From Oscillospiraceae bacterium (GTDB lineage: Bacteria; Bacillota; Clostridia; Oscillospirales; Acutalibacteraceae), in the NCBI GenBank assembly GCA_015065965.1, contig SVPH01000002.1:1-64000 (forward strand): a stretch of DNA of 64,000 bases. The letters run 5' to 3'. The notes beneath the pieces are model-generated. The model was given only the letters and a program-made list of their open reading frames with translations. It was not told the origin of the DNA and made no database searches. Positions 9,219 through 18,455 of this stretch are shown one piece after another. The first letter of the stretch is position 1. Every line of letters begins with the position of its first letter. The position numbers and the translations under genes are program-made.

Positions 9219-10937
9219 TTAATCGTTGTTTTTGTGACGCATAATTTTTGAAGTTGTTGTTTTTACAAACTCTGTGCGTCTGATTTTAAAATTGACAATC
9301 TTTTTAAAGGGAGGAAGTTTTGCGTTAACGCCGTTAACAACATCCTTGAAGATTTCGTCAAGTTCTTCGTCAGTGAATTCATCTGCAGTTTTGCCGTGAA
9401 TTTCACTGAGTTCTTCAAAGTTGGGATAAATTCTTGCGGCAACAATTGTTTCACCCTTGCTGTTTTCATCGCCGAGAACAAGTGATTCGCCAACACGGAT
9501 ATCTTCTCCGAGGTGATATTCAAGTTCTTCAGGATAAATGTTTTTGCCATTGCTCGTAACGATAACATTTTTGCTTCTGCCTGAAATGTAGAAACAGCCT
9601 TTTTTATCCATATAACCGAGGTCGCCTGTGTGGAACCAACCGTCTTCGTCAATAACTTTTGCGGTTTCTTCAGGGTTGTTGTAGTAGCCGAGCATAACCA
9701 TGTCGCCCTTAACACAGATTTCACCAACGCCGTTTTCGTCGGGGTTAAGAATTTTTGCTTCACTGCCGGGGATAACTTCACCGACAGATTCAGCAAGGTG
9801 AAGTCTGTCATGGTTAAGTATTGCAAGCGGTGCGCATTCGGTAAGACCGTAGCCAAAAATAATCTGAATGCCAAAAGCCTCAAAGTCTTTAAGAATCTGA
9901 GGGTTGATGGGTGCAGCACCGCAGATGATAAGGCGCATGTTACCGCCGAATGTATCAATGATTTCCTTAAAGAATACTTTCTTAAGATCTATGCCTACTT
10001 TTGAGGCAGCCTTGACAAGAACTTTACCTACTTTGAAAAGCGTTTCGCCGTGGGGTTTTGCCTTAACTGCTTTCATAAGGCGTCTGTGAACCGTTTCAAG
10101 AAGAAGGGGAACTGCAACGAAAATAGAAGGATTGAATTCCTTCATGTTTTTAAGAACGTATTTGAAACCGTCACAGAAAGTTACCTTTGCGCCGCAGTAG
10201 GGAGCAAAGAAAAGAATGATTGTGCTTTCATATGTGTGGTGAAGCGGAAGCATGGAAATTCCGCAATCGTCGGGGCTGATTTTTATGACACCCATTGCAG
10301 CCATAACTTCATAGCAGAAGTTTCTGTGGCAGAGCATAACGCCCTTTGACATGCCTGTTGTGCCTGATGTGAAAAGGAGTGAACACATAGCGTTGGGGTC
10401 AATTTCAGCATTAAGATAACGGGTATCGCCGTTATTGAGAAGTTCTTTGCCCTTTTCAACGAGGTCTGTTATATTAAGTATACCTTCTTCTTTTTCTGCA
10501 TGAATAAGAACGATTGTAAGGTCTTTTTTCAGTTCATCTTTTCTTTCGTTAAGTTTTCTTGCCATTTTCTTGTCGCAGAAGAAAAGTTTAACATCGGAAA
10601 CATTGAGAATCTGATTGATATCATCAAAAAGAAGTTCTTTATCAACAGGAACAATAACGCCTACGCCGGTTACCGTTGCCATGTATGAAAGACACCATTC
10701 ATAACTGTTGTCGCCGCCTACAGCAATTTTTTCGCCTGAAAGACCCATATCGACAAGCGCGGTACCCAGAGCCTTGATTTCTTCGCCGTAGCGTTTGTAA
10801 GTAATATCATATTGATCGCCGTTTTTACTCTTAACAGTGAAAGCGCTTCTTTCGCTGTAGAGTTGAACGCTTTGATTAATGAGGTCTCTTAAATCTTTGA
10901 TTTCTCTGACATCATAAAATTTCTTGTTATTAGTCAA
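9219..10937 (-). CDS. AMP-dependent synthetase/ligase (long-chain acyl-CoA synthetase-like); TTG start
   Basis: LLFTSGTTGMSKGVMLCHRN, FGYGLTECAP, GWFHTGDLGYMDKKG motifs; GGAGTG upstream of TTG. Confidence 0.9.
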   Translation of the reverse strand: MTNNKKFYDVREIKDLRDLINQSVQLYSERSAFTVKSKNGDQYDITYKRYGEEIKALGTALVDMGLSGEKIAVGGDNSYEWCLSYMATVTGVGVIVPVDKELLFDDINQILNVSDVKLFFCDKKMARKLNERKDELKKDLTIVLIHAEKEEGILNITDLVEKGKELLNNGDTRYLNAEIDPNAMCSLLFTSGTTGMSKGVMLCHRNFCYEVMAAMGVIKISPDDCGISMLPLHHTYESTIILFFAPYCGAKVTFCDGFKYVLKNMKEFNPSIFVAVPLLLETVHRRLMKAVKAKPHGETLFKVGKVLVKAASKVGIDLKKVFFKEIIDTFGGNMRLIICGAAPINPQILKDFEAFGIQIIFGYGLTECAPLAILNHDRLHLAESVGEVIPGSEAKILNPDENGVGEICVKGDMVMLGYYNNPEETAKVIDEDGWFHTGDLGYMDKKGCFYISGRSKNVIVTSNGKNIYPEELEYHLGEDIRVGESLVLGDENSKGETIVAARIYPNFEELSEIHGKTADEFTDEELDEIFKDVVNGVNAKLPPFKKIVNFKIRRTEFVKTTTSKIMRHKNND

Positions 10938-10961
10938 AATTCCACACTCCTAATATCTCTC

Positions 10962-10994
10962 TTAACAAAACACTAAAATTTCTTTAACAAAACA
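10962..10994. repeat. Two direct copies of TTAACAAAACA with starts 22 bp apart
   Basis: TTAACAAAACA at 10962-10972 and 10984-10994, between the predicted promoter and the acyl-CoA synthetase start. Confidence 0.6.
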
Positions 10995-11000
10995 TTTGAT

Positions 11001-11029
11001 ATTTTACCATGGCTGTTAATAAAAATCAA
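11001..11029 (-). promoter_or_regulatory. Promoter of the acyl-CoA synthetase gene
   Basis: Minus strand TTGATT (11024-11029) - 17 nt - TAAAAT (11001-11006). Confidence 0.55.
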
Positions 11030-11209
11030 GGTTTAAATTCTTAAGTTTTTTCTAAATATTGTGTGTCTGTATGTGTCGGTTTGGTATATTTTGCGTTTTT
11101 TTAATCTGAAGGCTGGTAATTTATAGTGAAATTGAACAAACACGGATTTTTTGCAAAAAAATGCTGCTGAGAGATTGTGTAAATGATGGGAAATTTTTTA
11201 ACTTAAACT

Positions 11210-11243
11210 AAAAAAATCTCCGCCATACAACGGAGATTTTTTT
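11210..11243 (-). terminator. Terminator downstream of the isomerase gene
   Basis: AAAAAATCTCCG-CCATACAA-CGGAGATTTTTTT. Confidence 0.85.
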
Positions 11244-11251
11244 GCATAATT

Positions 11252-12118
11252 TTAAAGAATATCAATCATTTTCTTAAGATTATCAAATCCGATTTCAATG
11301 CCGTCAATGCAATTTTCAAGCCCTTCAAATTCAACGCTTACCCAGCCGTCATAGCCTGAATTTTTAATTACCGAAAGGCATTGATAAACAGGAATATCTC
11401 CGTGGCCGATAATTGAGCCTCTGAGATAATTGCCTCCTCTTGATTTGAAAAATCCCTTACCCGGATTAAGCCCGTTACCGCTTCTGATGTGGAAATCTTT
11501 AGCATGAACGTGCTTGATATAAGGAGCAAGCCTGCCTGCTGCTTTTGTACTGTCCTCATCTGCGCAGCAGAAGTTGCCGATATCAAGCAGCACACCGAAA
11601 TTCGGGCTGCCGACACCCGTAACAATTTTCTCAACTCTCTCGCTGTCCTGGCAGAAAAATCCGTGATTTTCAATCATTGTTTTTATGCCTTTTTCAGCCG
11701 CGTATTCTGAAATTTGTCTGCAGCCTTCGACAAGAGTCGGGAGAATATGCTCAAATCCTTGATGTGATTTAACATTTTCAGGCATTGACCATGCGGCATC
11801 GTGCCTTAGGCAAGATGCACCGAGAATATGAGCGATGTCAACCTTTTTGCAAACTCTTTCTACTTCGGCATCAAGCCCGTTTTCACTGAGAAGATTTGCT
11901 GAGATTGTGTAGGCTATTATCGGCAGACCTACATTATCGCTTTCCTCTTTGAGCATTGCGGCATATTCCGCTTCCGTAACGCCTTCAGGAGTGTTAAGGT
12001 CAATGAATTCAATGCCGTCAAAGCCCATTTCTTTGGCTTTTTTTATTATGCTGATTTGAGTTTCTTCGCAGGAAGAAATGAGTTGCTGAAAACTGTAACT
12101 GCTGACTCCGATTTTCAT
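11252..12118 (-). CDS. Sugar phosphate isomerase/epimerase (AP endonuclease 2-like TIM barrel)
   Basis: MGFDGIEFIDL, LLDIGNFCCADED, KHVHAKDFH, GYDGWVSVEFEG. Confidence 0.85.
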   Translation of the reverse strand: MKIGVSSYSFQQLISSCEETQISIIKKAKEMGFDGIEFIDLNTPEGVTEAEYAAMLKEESDNVGLPIIAYTISANLLSENGLDAEVERVCKKVDIAHILGASCLRHDAAWSMPENVKSHQGFEHILPTLVEGCRQISEYAAEKGIKTMIENHGFFCQDSERVEKIVTGVGSPNFGVLLDIGNFCCADEDSTKAAGRLAPYIKHVHAKDFHIRSGNGLNPGKGFFKSRGGNYLRGSIIGHGDIPVYQCLSVIKNSGYDGWVSVEFEGLENCIDGIEIGFDNLKKMIDIL

Positions 12119-12129
12119 GTTAATTCACC

Positions 12130-12975
12130 TCAGCAACCGTGACTCTTAAGGAATTCAACTGCCTTGCGGATATCCTTTTCGGGATCGTCGCCGACTTCTC
12201 TTTCAATTGTCAGGAAGCCCTTGTAGCCTATGTCTTCAAGTGCGGCAAGATATTTTTCCCAGTTGACGCTGCCTTCGCCGAGAGGAACTTCAATGAAGGA
12301 ATCTTCAGTGATGATAACATCTTTCTTAAGACCGTAAACGATTTCGGGATCTTTGAAGAAAATTTGCTTACCGTCTTTTGCATGGGTGTGAACGATATAT
12401 TTCTGAAGATTATATACTGCACCTGCAGGGTCGTCACCGGTAACCATAACAAGGTTTGCGGGGTCAAGGTTAACGCCTACGCCTGTTGAACCGAGTGAAT
12501 CAAGGAATTCTTTGAGAACGGCTGAGGTTTCGGGACCTGTTTCAATTGCAAAATGTGCACCGATGCTGTCAGCATATCTTGAAAGTTCAAAACATGCCTC
12601 CTGCATGACTTTATATCTGTCAACGGATTTATCCTGAGGAACAACGCCGATATGGGTTGTTACAACATTTGTATCAAGTTCTTTTGCAAGGTCTATGATT
12701 CTTTTTGATTTTTCGATTTTTTCGGGGTTACGGTCTGCAAAACAGAATCCGCCGCCGCCAAGGTCGCCGCAAAGTGCAGAGATTACAAGACCGTTGTCAG
12801 CAACAAGTTTTTTGAAGTCAGCGATTTTTGCGGCATTCATGTTTTCGGGTGCCATTTCGCCCCTTGTTGCATAAACCTGAATACCCTGTGCGCCGACTGC
12901 AGCCGCTTTTTTAACTGCTGTGGGAATATCAGTTCTGAAACTGTCAATTATAACACCGATTGGAAATCTGCTCAT
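12130..12975 (-). CDS. Sugar phosphate isomerase/epimerase (AP endonuclease 2-like TIM barrel)
   Basis: [54 protein letters not shown]. Confidence 0.87.
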   Translation of the reverse strand: MSRFPIGVIIDSFRTDIPTAVKKAAAVGAQGIQVYATRGEMAPENMNAAKIADFKKLVADNGLVISALCGDLGGGGFCFADRNPEKIEKSKRIIDLAKELDTNVVTTHIGVVPQDKSVDRYKVMQEACFELSRYADSIGAHFAIETGPETSAVLKEFLDSLGSTGVGVNLDPANLVMVTGDDPAGAVYNLQKYIVHTHAKDGKQIFFKDPEIVYGLKKDVIITEDSFIEVPLGEGSVNWEKYLAALEDIGYKGFLTIEREVGDDPEKDIRKAVEFLKSHGC

Positions 12976-13129
12976 GATAAAACTCCTTACATGTGAAAGT
13001 ATGAATTAATGATAACAAATATTGTATCAATTATCAAGTTTTTTCCGCATTTAACTTTACATTTTTTATTTTTGTGGTATATTAATTAATATGAATAAGT
13101 ATACTTATATTTAGGCGGAGGTACATATT

Positions 13130-14194
13130 ATGTCAAAAATAAGAGTTGCGGTTATAGGTTGCGGTAATATTGCGAACGCATCCCATATTCCCGCTTACAT
13201 GAAAAACGATGAGGTTGAGATAAAATATTTCTGTGACCTTATTCCCGAAAGAGCAAATGCGTGCGTTGAAAAATACGGTTGCGGTAAAGCGGTTGTTGAT
13301 TATCACGATTTTCTCAATGACCCGGATCTGGATGCCGTTTCTGTCTGCACTCACAATGATTTCCATTCGATTATTGCGATTGATTTCCTCAGAGCGGGGA
13401 AACATGTACTTTGTGAGAAGCCTGCAGCAAGAATCCTTTCCGAAGCACTTGAGATGCAGAAGGTTGCTCATGAAACAGGCAAGGTTCTCAACATCGGCGT
13501 ATGCAATCGTTTTAATACCTACGTTATGAAAATCAGAGAACTTATTGACAGCGGCGAACTCGGTGAAGTTTATCATGTTTATGCTTCATTCCGCAGCCAT
13601 AGGTCAATCCCCGGTATCGGCGGCGATTTCACTATCAAAGCAAAGTCGGGCGGCGGTGCTCTTATTGACTGGGGCGTTCATTTTATTGACCTTATTATGT
13701 ATTGTTGCGGTGACCCCAAGCCGCTGAGTGCATCGGGAGAAGCATTCTGCAAACTCGGTAAAGATATAAAGAATTATACTTACACAAGCATGTGGGCTGC
13801 AGATTCAAGCAATATGGACGGCACTTATGATGTTGACGATTCCGTTGTAGGACTTGTCAGAACAACCGGTCCCGTTATCAGTTTCAACGGTGCTTGGGCG
13901 CAGAATATCGGTGAAAGAGAAATGTTCATTGATTTCATGGGCGATAAGGCAGGTATCAGGCTTCAGTATTGCTCGGATTTCCAGATTTGGTCGGTTAAGA
14001 ACGGTATGCTTACAGAAACAAAGGTTTCCTCAAGCGAAACAAATATGTATGAAAACGAAATCAACGATTTCATCAGATGTATCAAAACAGGCGATAAGAA
14101 CCAGCAGAATATCGACTATGCGGTTGAAACTTCAAAGATTCTGCAGGCTATTTACGATTCATCAGACAACCATTGCGAAATAAAAATTTCCTGA
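13130..14194 (+). CDS. Gfo/Idh/MocA-family oxidoreductase
   Basis: Rossmann VAVIGCGNIANASHIPAY; VSVCTHNDFHS; HVLCEKPAA. Confidence 0.92.
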   Translation: MSKIRVAVIGCGNIANASHIPAYMKNDEVEIKYFCDLIPERANACVEKYGCGKAVVDYHDFLNDPDLDAVSVCTHNDFHSIIAIDFLRAGKHVLCEKPAARILSEALEMQKVAHETGKVLNIGVCNRFNTYVMKIRELIDSGELGEVYHVYASFRSHRSIPGIGGDFTIKAKSGGGALIDWGVHFIDLIMYCCGDPKPLSASGEAFCKLGKDIKNYTYTSMWAADSSNMDGTYDVDDSVVGLVRTTGPVISFNGAWAQNIGEREMFIDFMGDKAGIRLQYCSDFQIWSVKNGMLTETKVSSSETNMYENEINDFIRCIKTGDKNQQNIDYAVETSKILQAIYDSSDNHCEIKIS

Positions 14195-14210
14195 AAGAGG
14201 GCTAATTAAT

Positions 14211-14933
14211 ATGGATATCAGAATTTTTAAAAACGAAGCCGAAATCGGCGCAGCAGCAGGTAAACTTTTCTGCGATTTTGTCAACGAAAAACCTGATTGT
14301 GTTCTCGGCCTTGCAACAGGTGCAACACCTGTTCCCACTTACAATTATATTGCAGAGCAGTATGCTGCAGGCAAAGTTTCATTCAAGGATGTTAAGACTT
14401 TCAACCTTGATGAATACTGCGACCTTCCCAAAACCCATAAGAACAGTTACTATACATTCATGATTGAGAATCTTTTCTCAAAACTTGACCTTAACCTTGA
14501 TAATGTCGGTTTCCTTGACGGTAACGCTGCAGACCCCGAGGCTGAAAGCGCACGCTATGCAGCTGATATTGCATCAAAAGGCGGCATTGACATTCAACTT
14601 CTCGGCATCGGCAGAAACGGCCACATTGCGTTCAATGAGCCTGCCGACGAATTTACGGGCGAGAGCCATAAAATCAAACTTACAGACAGCACAATCGAGG
14701 CAAACTCAATCTATTTTGACGATATTCCCATGCCCCGTTATGCAATGACAATGGGCATAGGCTCAATTATGAAGTCAAAGAAAATCGTTCTTATTGCAAC
14801 AGGTGCATCAAAGGCAGAGGCAGTTAAGGCAATGATTAACGGACCTGTAACGCCTCAGTGCCCTGCATCAATTCTTCAGCAGCATGAGGATGCCGTTATT
14901 TTCCTTGATGAAGCGGCAGCAAGTCTGCTTTAA
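14211..14933 (+). CDS. nagB: Glucosamine-6-phosphate deaminase
   Basis: VLGLATGATPVPTY, FNLDEYCDL, LGIGRNGHIAFNEPA. Confidence 0.95.
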   Translation: MDIRIFKNEAEIGAAAGKLFCDFVNEKPDCVLGLATGATPVPTYNYIAEQYAAGKVSFKDVKTFNLDEYCDLPKTHKNSYYTFMIENLFSKLDLNLDNVGFLDGNAADPEAESARYAADIASKGGIDIQLLGIGRNGHIAFNEPADEFTGESHKIKLTDSTIEANSIYFDDIPMPRYAMTMGIGSIMKSKKIVLIATGASKAEAVKAMINGPVTPQCPASILQQHEDAVIFLDEAAASLL

Positions 14934-14959
14934 TCAAATCCTCACGGAGGTTCAAAACA

Positions 14960-16894
14960 ATGGACAAAAAAACCTTTTATATAACAACGCCGATATATTA
15001 TCCTTCGGATAAACTCCATATCGGCCATACTTACTCAACCGTTGCAGCCGATACAATGGCGCGTTACAAGCGTTTTCAGGGCTATGACACTTTCTTCCTC
15101 ACAGGTACCGATGAACACGGTCAGAAGATTGAGGATAAGGCAAAGGCTGCAGGTGTAACTCCCAAAGAATATGTTGACAATATCGTTGACGGCATTAAGG
15201 ACCTTTGGAAACTGATGAATATTTCATACGATAAATTTATCAGAACAACAGATGAATACCATGAAAAAGCAGTTCAGAAGATATTCCAGAAGATGTATGA
15301 TAAGGGTGATATCTATAAGGGTCACTATGAGGGTCTTTACTGCAAACCCTGCGAATCTTTCTGGACTGAAACTCAGGCTGTTGACGGTAAATGCCCCGAT
15401 TGCGGCAGACCCGTAACAAAAGAGAGGGAAGAAGCATATTTCTTTAAACTCTCAGCCTATGCCGATAAACTTGTTAAATACTATGACGAGCATCCCGGTT
15501 TTATCGAGCCTCAGAGCAGGCAGAACGAGATGGTTAACAATTTCATCAAACCCGGTCTTCAGGATTTGTGTGTTTCACGTTCATCTTTCAAATGGGGCAT
15601 TCCCGTTCCGGTTAATGAGGATCATGTTATCTATGTTTGGCTTGATGCTCTTACCAACTATATCAATGCTCTCGGCTATTCATCGGAGGATGAAACTCTT
15701 TATAAAAAGTATTGGCCTGCAAACGTTCATCTTATCGGAAAAGATATTATCCGTTTCCATATGATTTACTGGCCGGCATTCCTCATGTCAATTGACGAGC
15801 CTCTGCCTGAAAAGATTTATGCTCACGGTTGGGTTCTCATTGACGGCGGCAAGATGAGCAAATCCGTAGGCAATGTTGTTGACCCCGTTATTCTTGCGGA
15901 AAGATACAGCGTTGATGCTCTGCGTTATTATCTTCTTCGTGAATTTACTTTCGGTTCGGACGGCTCATTCTCAAACGAGAATCTTATCAACAGAATCAAT
16001 TCAGACCTTGCGAACGACCTTGGCAACCTTGTTTCAAGAACCGTTTCAATGGTTGAAAAGTATTTCGGTGGAAGCATTCCCACTGAGCGAGAAGCGGGCG
16101 AATTTGATGCCGAACTCAAAGAACTTGCGCTCGCAACCAAAGGCGATGCGGAAAAAGAACTCGATAAGTTTAATTATTCCGTTGCACTTACAAATATCTG
16201 GAAACTTGTTTCAAGAACAAATAAATATATTGACGAAACCGCACCCTGGGCACTTGCAAAGGATGAAGCAAACAAGGCTCGCCTTGCAGAAGTTATGTAT
16301 AACCTCTGCGAAAGCATCAGAATTGTTTCCGTTCTTATCGCACCTTTCATGCCTTCAACCGCTGCTGAAATCAGAAAACAGATAGGCGTTTCGGCTGAAT
16401 TTAACTGGGATGAGTGCGGCGTGTTCGGTAAGGAAGAAACATATACTGTTTCAAAAGGCGGTATTATCTTCCCCAGAATTGACCTTGAAAAAGAACTTGC
16501 GGAACTTGAAGCGGCTAAGGCTGCAGCAAATCCCGTTAATCCTCTTAAAGAGGAAATTCAGGGTGTTGCTAAAATCGGTATTGACGATTTTGCAAAAGTT
16601 GACCTCAGAGTTGCAAAAATCACGGCTTGTGAGCCTGTTAAAAAGGCAAAGAAACTCCTCAAACTTACCCTTGATGACGGCACGGGCGACCCCAGAACGG
16701 TTGCTTCAGGTATTGCAATGTGGTATAAACCCGAGGAACTTATCGGCAAGAGCGTTATTCTTGTTTCAAACCTCAAACCCGCTGTTCTTTGCGGCGTTGA
16801 GAGTCAGGGTATGATTCTTGCGGCAGATGCAGGCGAAAATGACGTTAAGGTTATTTTTGTTGACGGTATTCCTGCAGGAAGTAAGGTAAGATAA
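14960..16894 (+). CDS. metG: Methionyl-tRNA synthetase with C-terminal tRNA-binding domain
   Basis: YITTPIYYPSDKLHIGHTYST, GKMSKSVGN; C-terminal DLRVAKI. Confidence 0.97.
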   Translation: MDKKTFYITTPIYYPSDKLHIGHTYSTVAADTMARYKRFQGYDTFFLTGTDEHGQKIEDKAKAAGVTPKEYVDNIVDGIKDLWKLMNISYDKFIRTTDEYHEKAVQKIFQKMYDKGDIYKGHYEGLYCKPCESFWTETQAVDGKCPDCGRPVTKEREEAYFFKLSAYADKLVKYYDEHPGFIEPQSRQNEMVNNFIKPGLQDLCVSRSSFKWGIPVPVNEDHVIYVWLDALTNYINALGYSSEDETLYKKYWPANVHLIGKDIIRFHMIYWPAFLMSIDEPLPEKIYAHGWVLIDGGKMSKSVGNVVDPVILAERYSVDALRYYLLREFTFGSDGSFSNENLINRINSDLANDLGNLVSRTVSMVEKYFGGSIPTEREAGEFDAELKELALATKGDAEKELDKFNYSVALTNIWKLVSRTNKYIDETAPWALAKDEANKARLAEVMYNLCESIRIVSVLIAPFMPSTAAEIRKQIGVSAEFNWDECGVFGKEETYTVSKGGIIFPRIDLEKELAELEAAKAAANPVNPLKEEIQGVAKIGIDDFAKVDLRVAKITACEPVKKAKKLLKLTLDDGTGDPRTVASGIAMWYKPEELIGKSVILVSNLKPAVLCGVESQGMILAADAGENDVKVIFVDGIPAGSKVR

Positions 16895-16897
16895 ACT

Positions 16898-17665
16898 ATG
16901 AATAATATCTTTGACAGTCATGCACATTATGACAGCGAAGCATTTGATGCAGACCGAAAAGAACTTGTGAGCGCCCTGCCTGAGCGGGGCGTTTGCGGTG
17001 TTATAAACTGCGCCAGCGATATGGCATCATCGCTTACAAGTCTTGAACTTGCCGATGAATTTGAGTTCGTTTATGCTGCTTGTGGTGTTCATCCGCATGA
17101 AGCGGAGGGATGCAAACAGGGTTATCTGCCTGTTCTCAAGAAACTCTGTATGGAGGAAAAGTGTGTTGCAGTCGGTGAAATAGGGCTTGATTATCACTAT
17201 GATTTTTCGCCCCGTGATATTCAGAAAAAAGTTTTTGAGCAGCAACTGGTGCTTGCAAAGGAACTTGATTTGCCTGTTATTATTCATGACAGAGAGGCTC
17301 ATGAAGACACAATGACTTTGCTTAAGCGATATAAACCCAAGGGAGTCGTTCACTGTTTTTCGGGTTCTGCCGAAATGGCAAAGGAGATTGTGAAACTCGG
17401 CATGTATATCGGTCTCGGAGGCGCGGTTACTTTTAAGAATGCACGCAAGCCAAGAGAGGTTGCTGAGATTGTGCCTGCGGACAGGCTTCTGATTGAAACG
17501 GACTGCCCTTATATGACACCAGTACCGTTCAGAGGGCAGAGATGTGATTCATCTTTTATTCCTTATACTGCCGAAGTGCTTGCTGAGGTGAGGGGAGTAA
17601 CTGCGCAGGAAATTCTTGATTTGACAAGGAAAAATGCAAACACACTTTTCGGATTGGAGTTGTAA
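16898..17665 (+). CDS. TatD-family hydrolase
   Basis: FDSHAHYD, GVHPHEA, AVGEIGLDYHYD, ETDCPYMTP. Confidence 0.94.
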   Translation: MNNIFDSHAHYDSEAFDADRKELVSALPERGVCGVINCASDMASSLTSLELADEFEFVYAACGVHPHEAEGCKQGYLPVLKKLCMEEKCVAVGEIGLDYHYDFSPRDIQKKVFEQQLVLAKELDLPVIIHDREAHEDTMTLLKRYKPKGVVHCFSGSAEMAKEIVKLGMYIGLGGAVTFKNARKPREVAEIVPADRLLIETDCPYMTPVPFRGQRCDSSFIPYTAEVLAEVRGVTAQEILDLTRKNANTLFGLEL

Positions 17666-17667
17666 AA

Positions 17668-18414
17668 ATGTTTTTGCACGAGAAAACTTATGATATTGAT
17701 GAACTTGTAAGGCACAATCTTCACATTCACACCCGTTTTTCACGCTGTGCAAACCCGGAAATGATTGCAAGGGACATAGTTAAAACGGCAGAGAACGCAG
17801 GGCTTGAAATGATAGCCATGACTGACCATAACTATATTTTTAAGCAGAACGCAGTTGCTCAGCAGCGTTATGATATTCTCAGAGAGATTGCTGATATGGA
17901 AACAAATGTTAAAGTTTATGTGGGAGCAGAACTTTCGGCATACGGAATCGGCAAATTCGCCGATGATATTGCCTGCGATAATTCGCTTGATTACAGACTT
18001 TATACCATAAACCACTATCATCAGGATTATTGGGAACATCCCGAAAACAAGACACCGAGGGCTTATGTAGAACATATGCTTGCGATTGCCGATTGCGTTA
18101 TTGAAAGCGGAAGAGCGGATTGCTTTGCACATCCTTTTATGGCAGGTTATATTCATGCTTTTAAAGATTTCAAGGATGTAACAAGGGCGTTTACCGATAA
18201 CGAACTCGGAGATATTATGCAAAAGGCTAACGAACATCAGATTGCATGGGAAATCAATGTTCCTGCCGTTATGGGTGATCCTGAGTTTCATCGCCGATAT
18301 TTTCAGATCGGCAAGGAAGTCGGCGTTACTTTCAATATGGGAACGGATGCACATAAACTTTGCAACATTGATCCAAAGCAGTTTGCGGACAAATTAAAGG
18401 AAATACTGTACTAA
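17668..18414 (+). CDS. PHP-domain phosphoesterase
   Basis: HNLHIHTRFSRC, IAMTDHN, CFAHPFMAGY, NMGTDAHKL. Confidence 0.88.
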   Translation: MFLHEKTYDIDELVRHNLHIHTRFSRCANPEMIARDIVKTAENAGLEMIAMTDHNYIFKQNAVAQQRYDILREIADMETNVKVYVGAELSAYGIGKFADDIACDNSLDYRLYTINHYHQDYWEHPENKTPRAYVEHMLAIADCVIESGRADCFAHPFMAGYIHAFKDFKDVTRAFTDNELGDIMQKANEHQIAWEINVPAVMGDPEFHRRYFQIGKEVGVTFNMGTDAHKLCNIDPKQFADKLKEILY

Positions 18415-18415
18415 T

Positions 18416-18450
18416 AAAAAAATGCTGCTCCAAATCGGAGCAGCATTTTT
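18416..18450. terminator. Bidirectional terminator between convergent genes
   Basis: AAAAATGCTGCTCC-AAATC-GGAGCAGCATTTTT. Confidence 0.88.
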
Positions 18451-18455
18451 GTTGT

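Noticed and set aside
11030-11205. Possible structured RNA in the gap downstream of the isomerase gene
   Set aside because: AT-rich with no convincing stems beyond the terminator at 11210-11243.
15873-16385. 170-aa plus-strand ORF inside metG
   Set aside because: Out-of-frame overlap with well-supported metG.
17740-18354. 204-aa minus-strand ORF antisense to the PHP gene
   Set aside because: Shadow ORF; no recognisable domain and the plus strand encodes a clear PHP protein.
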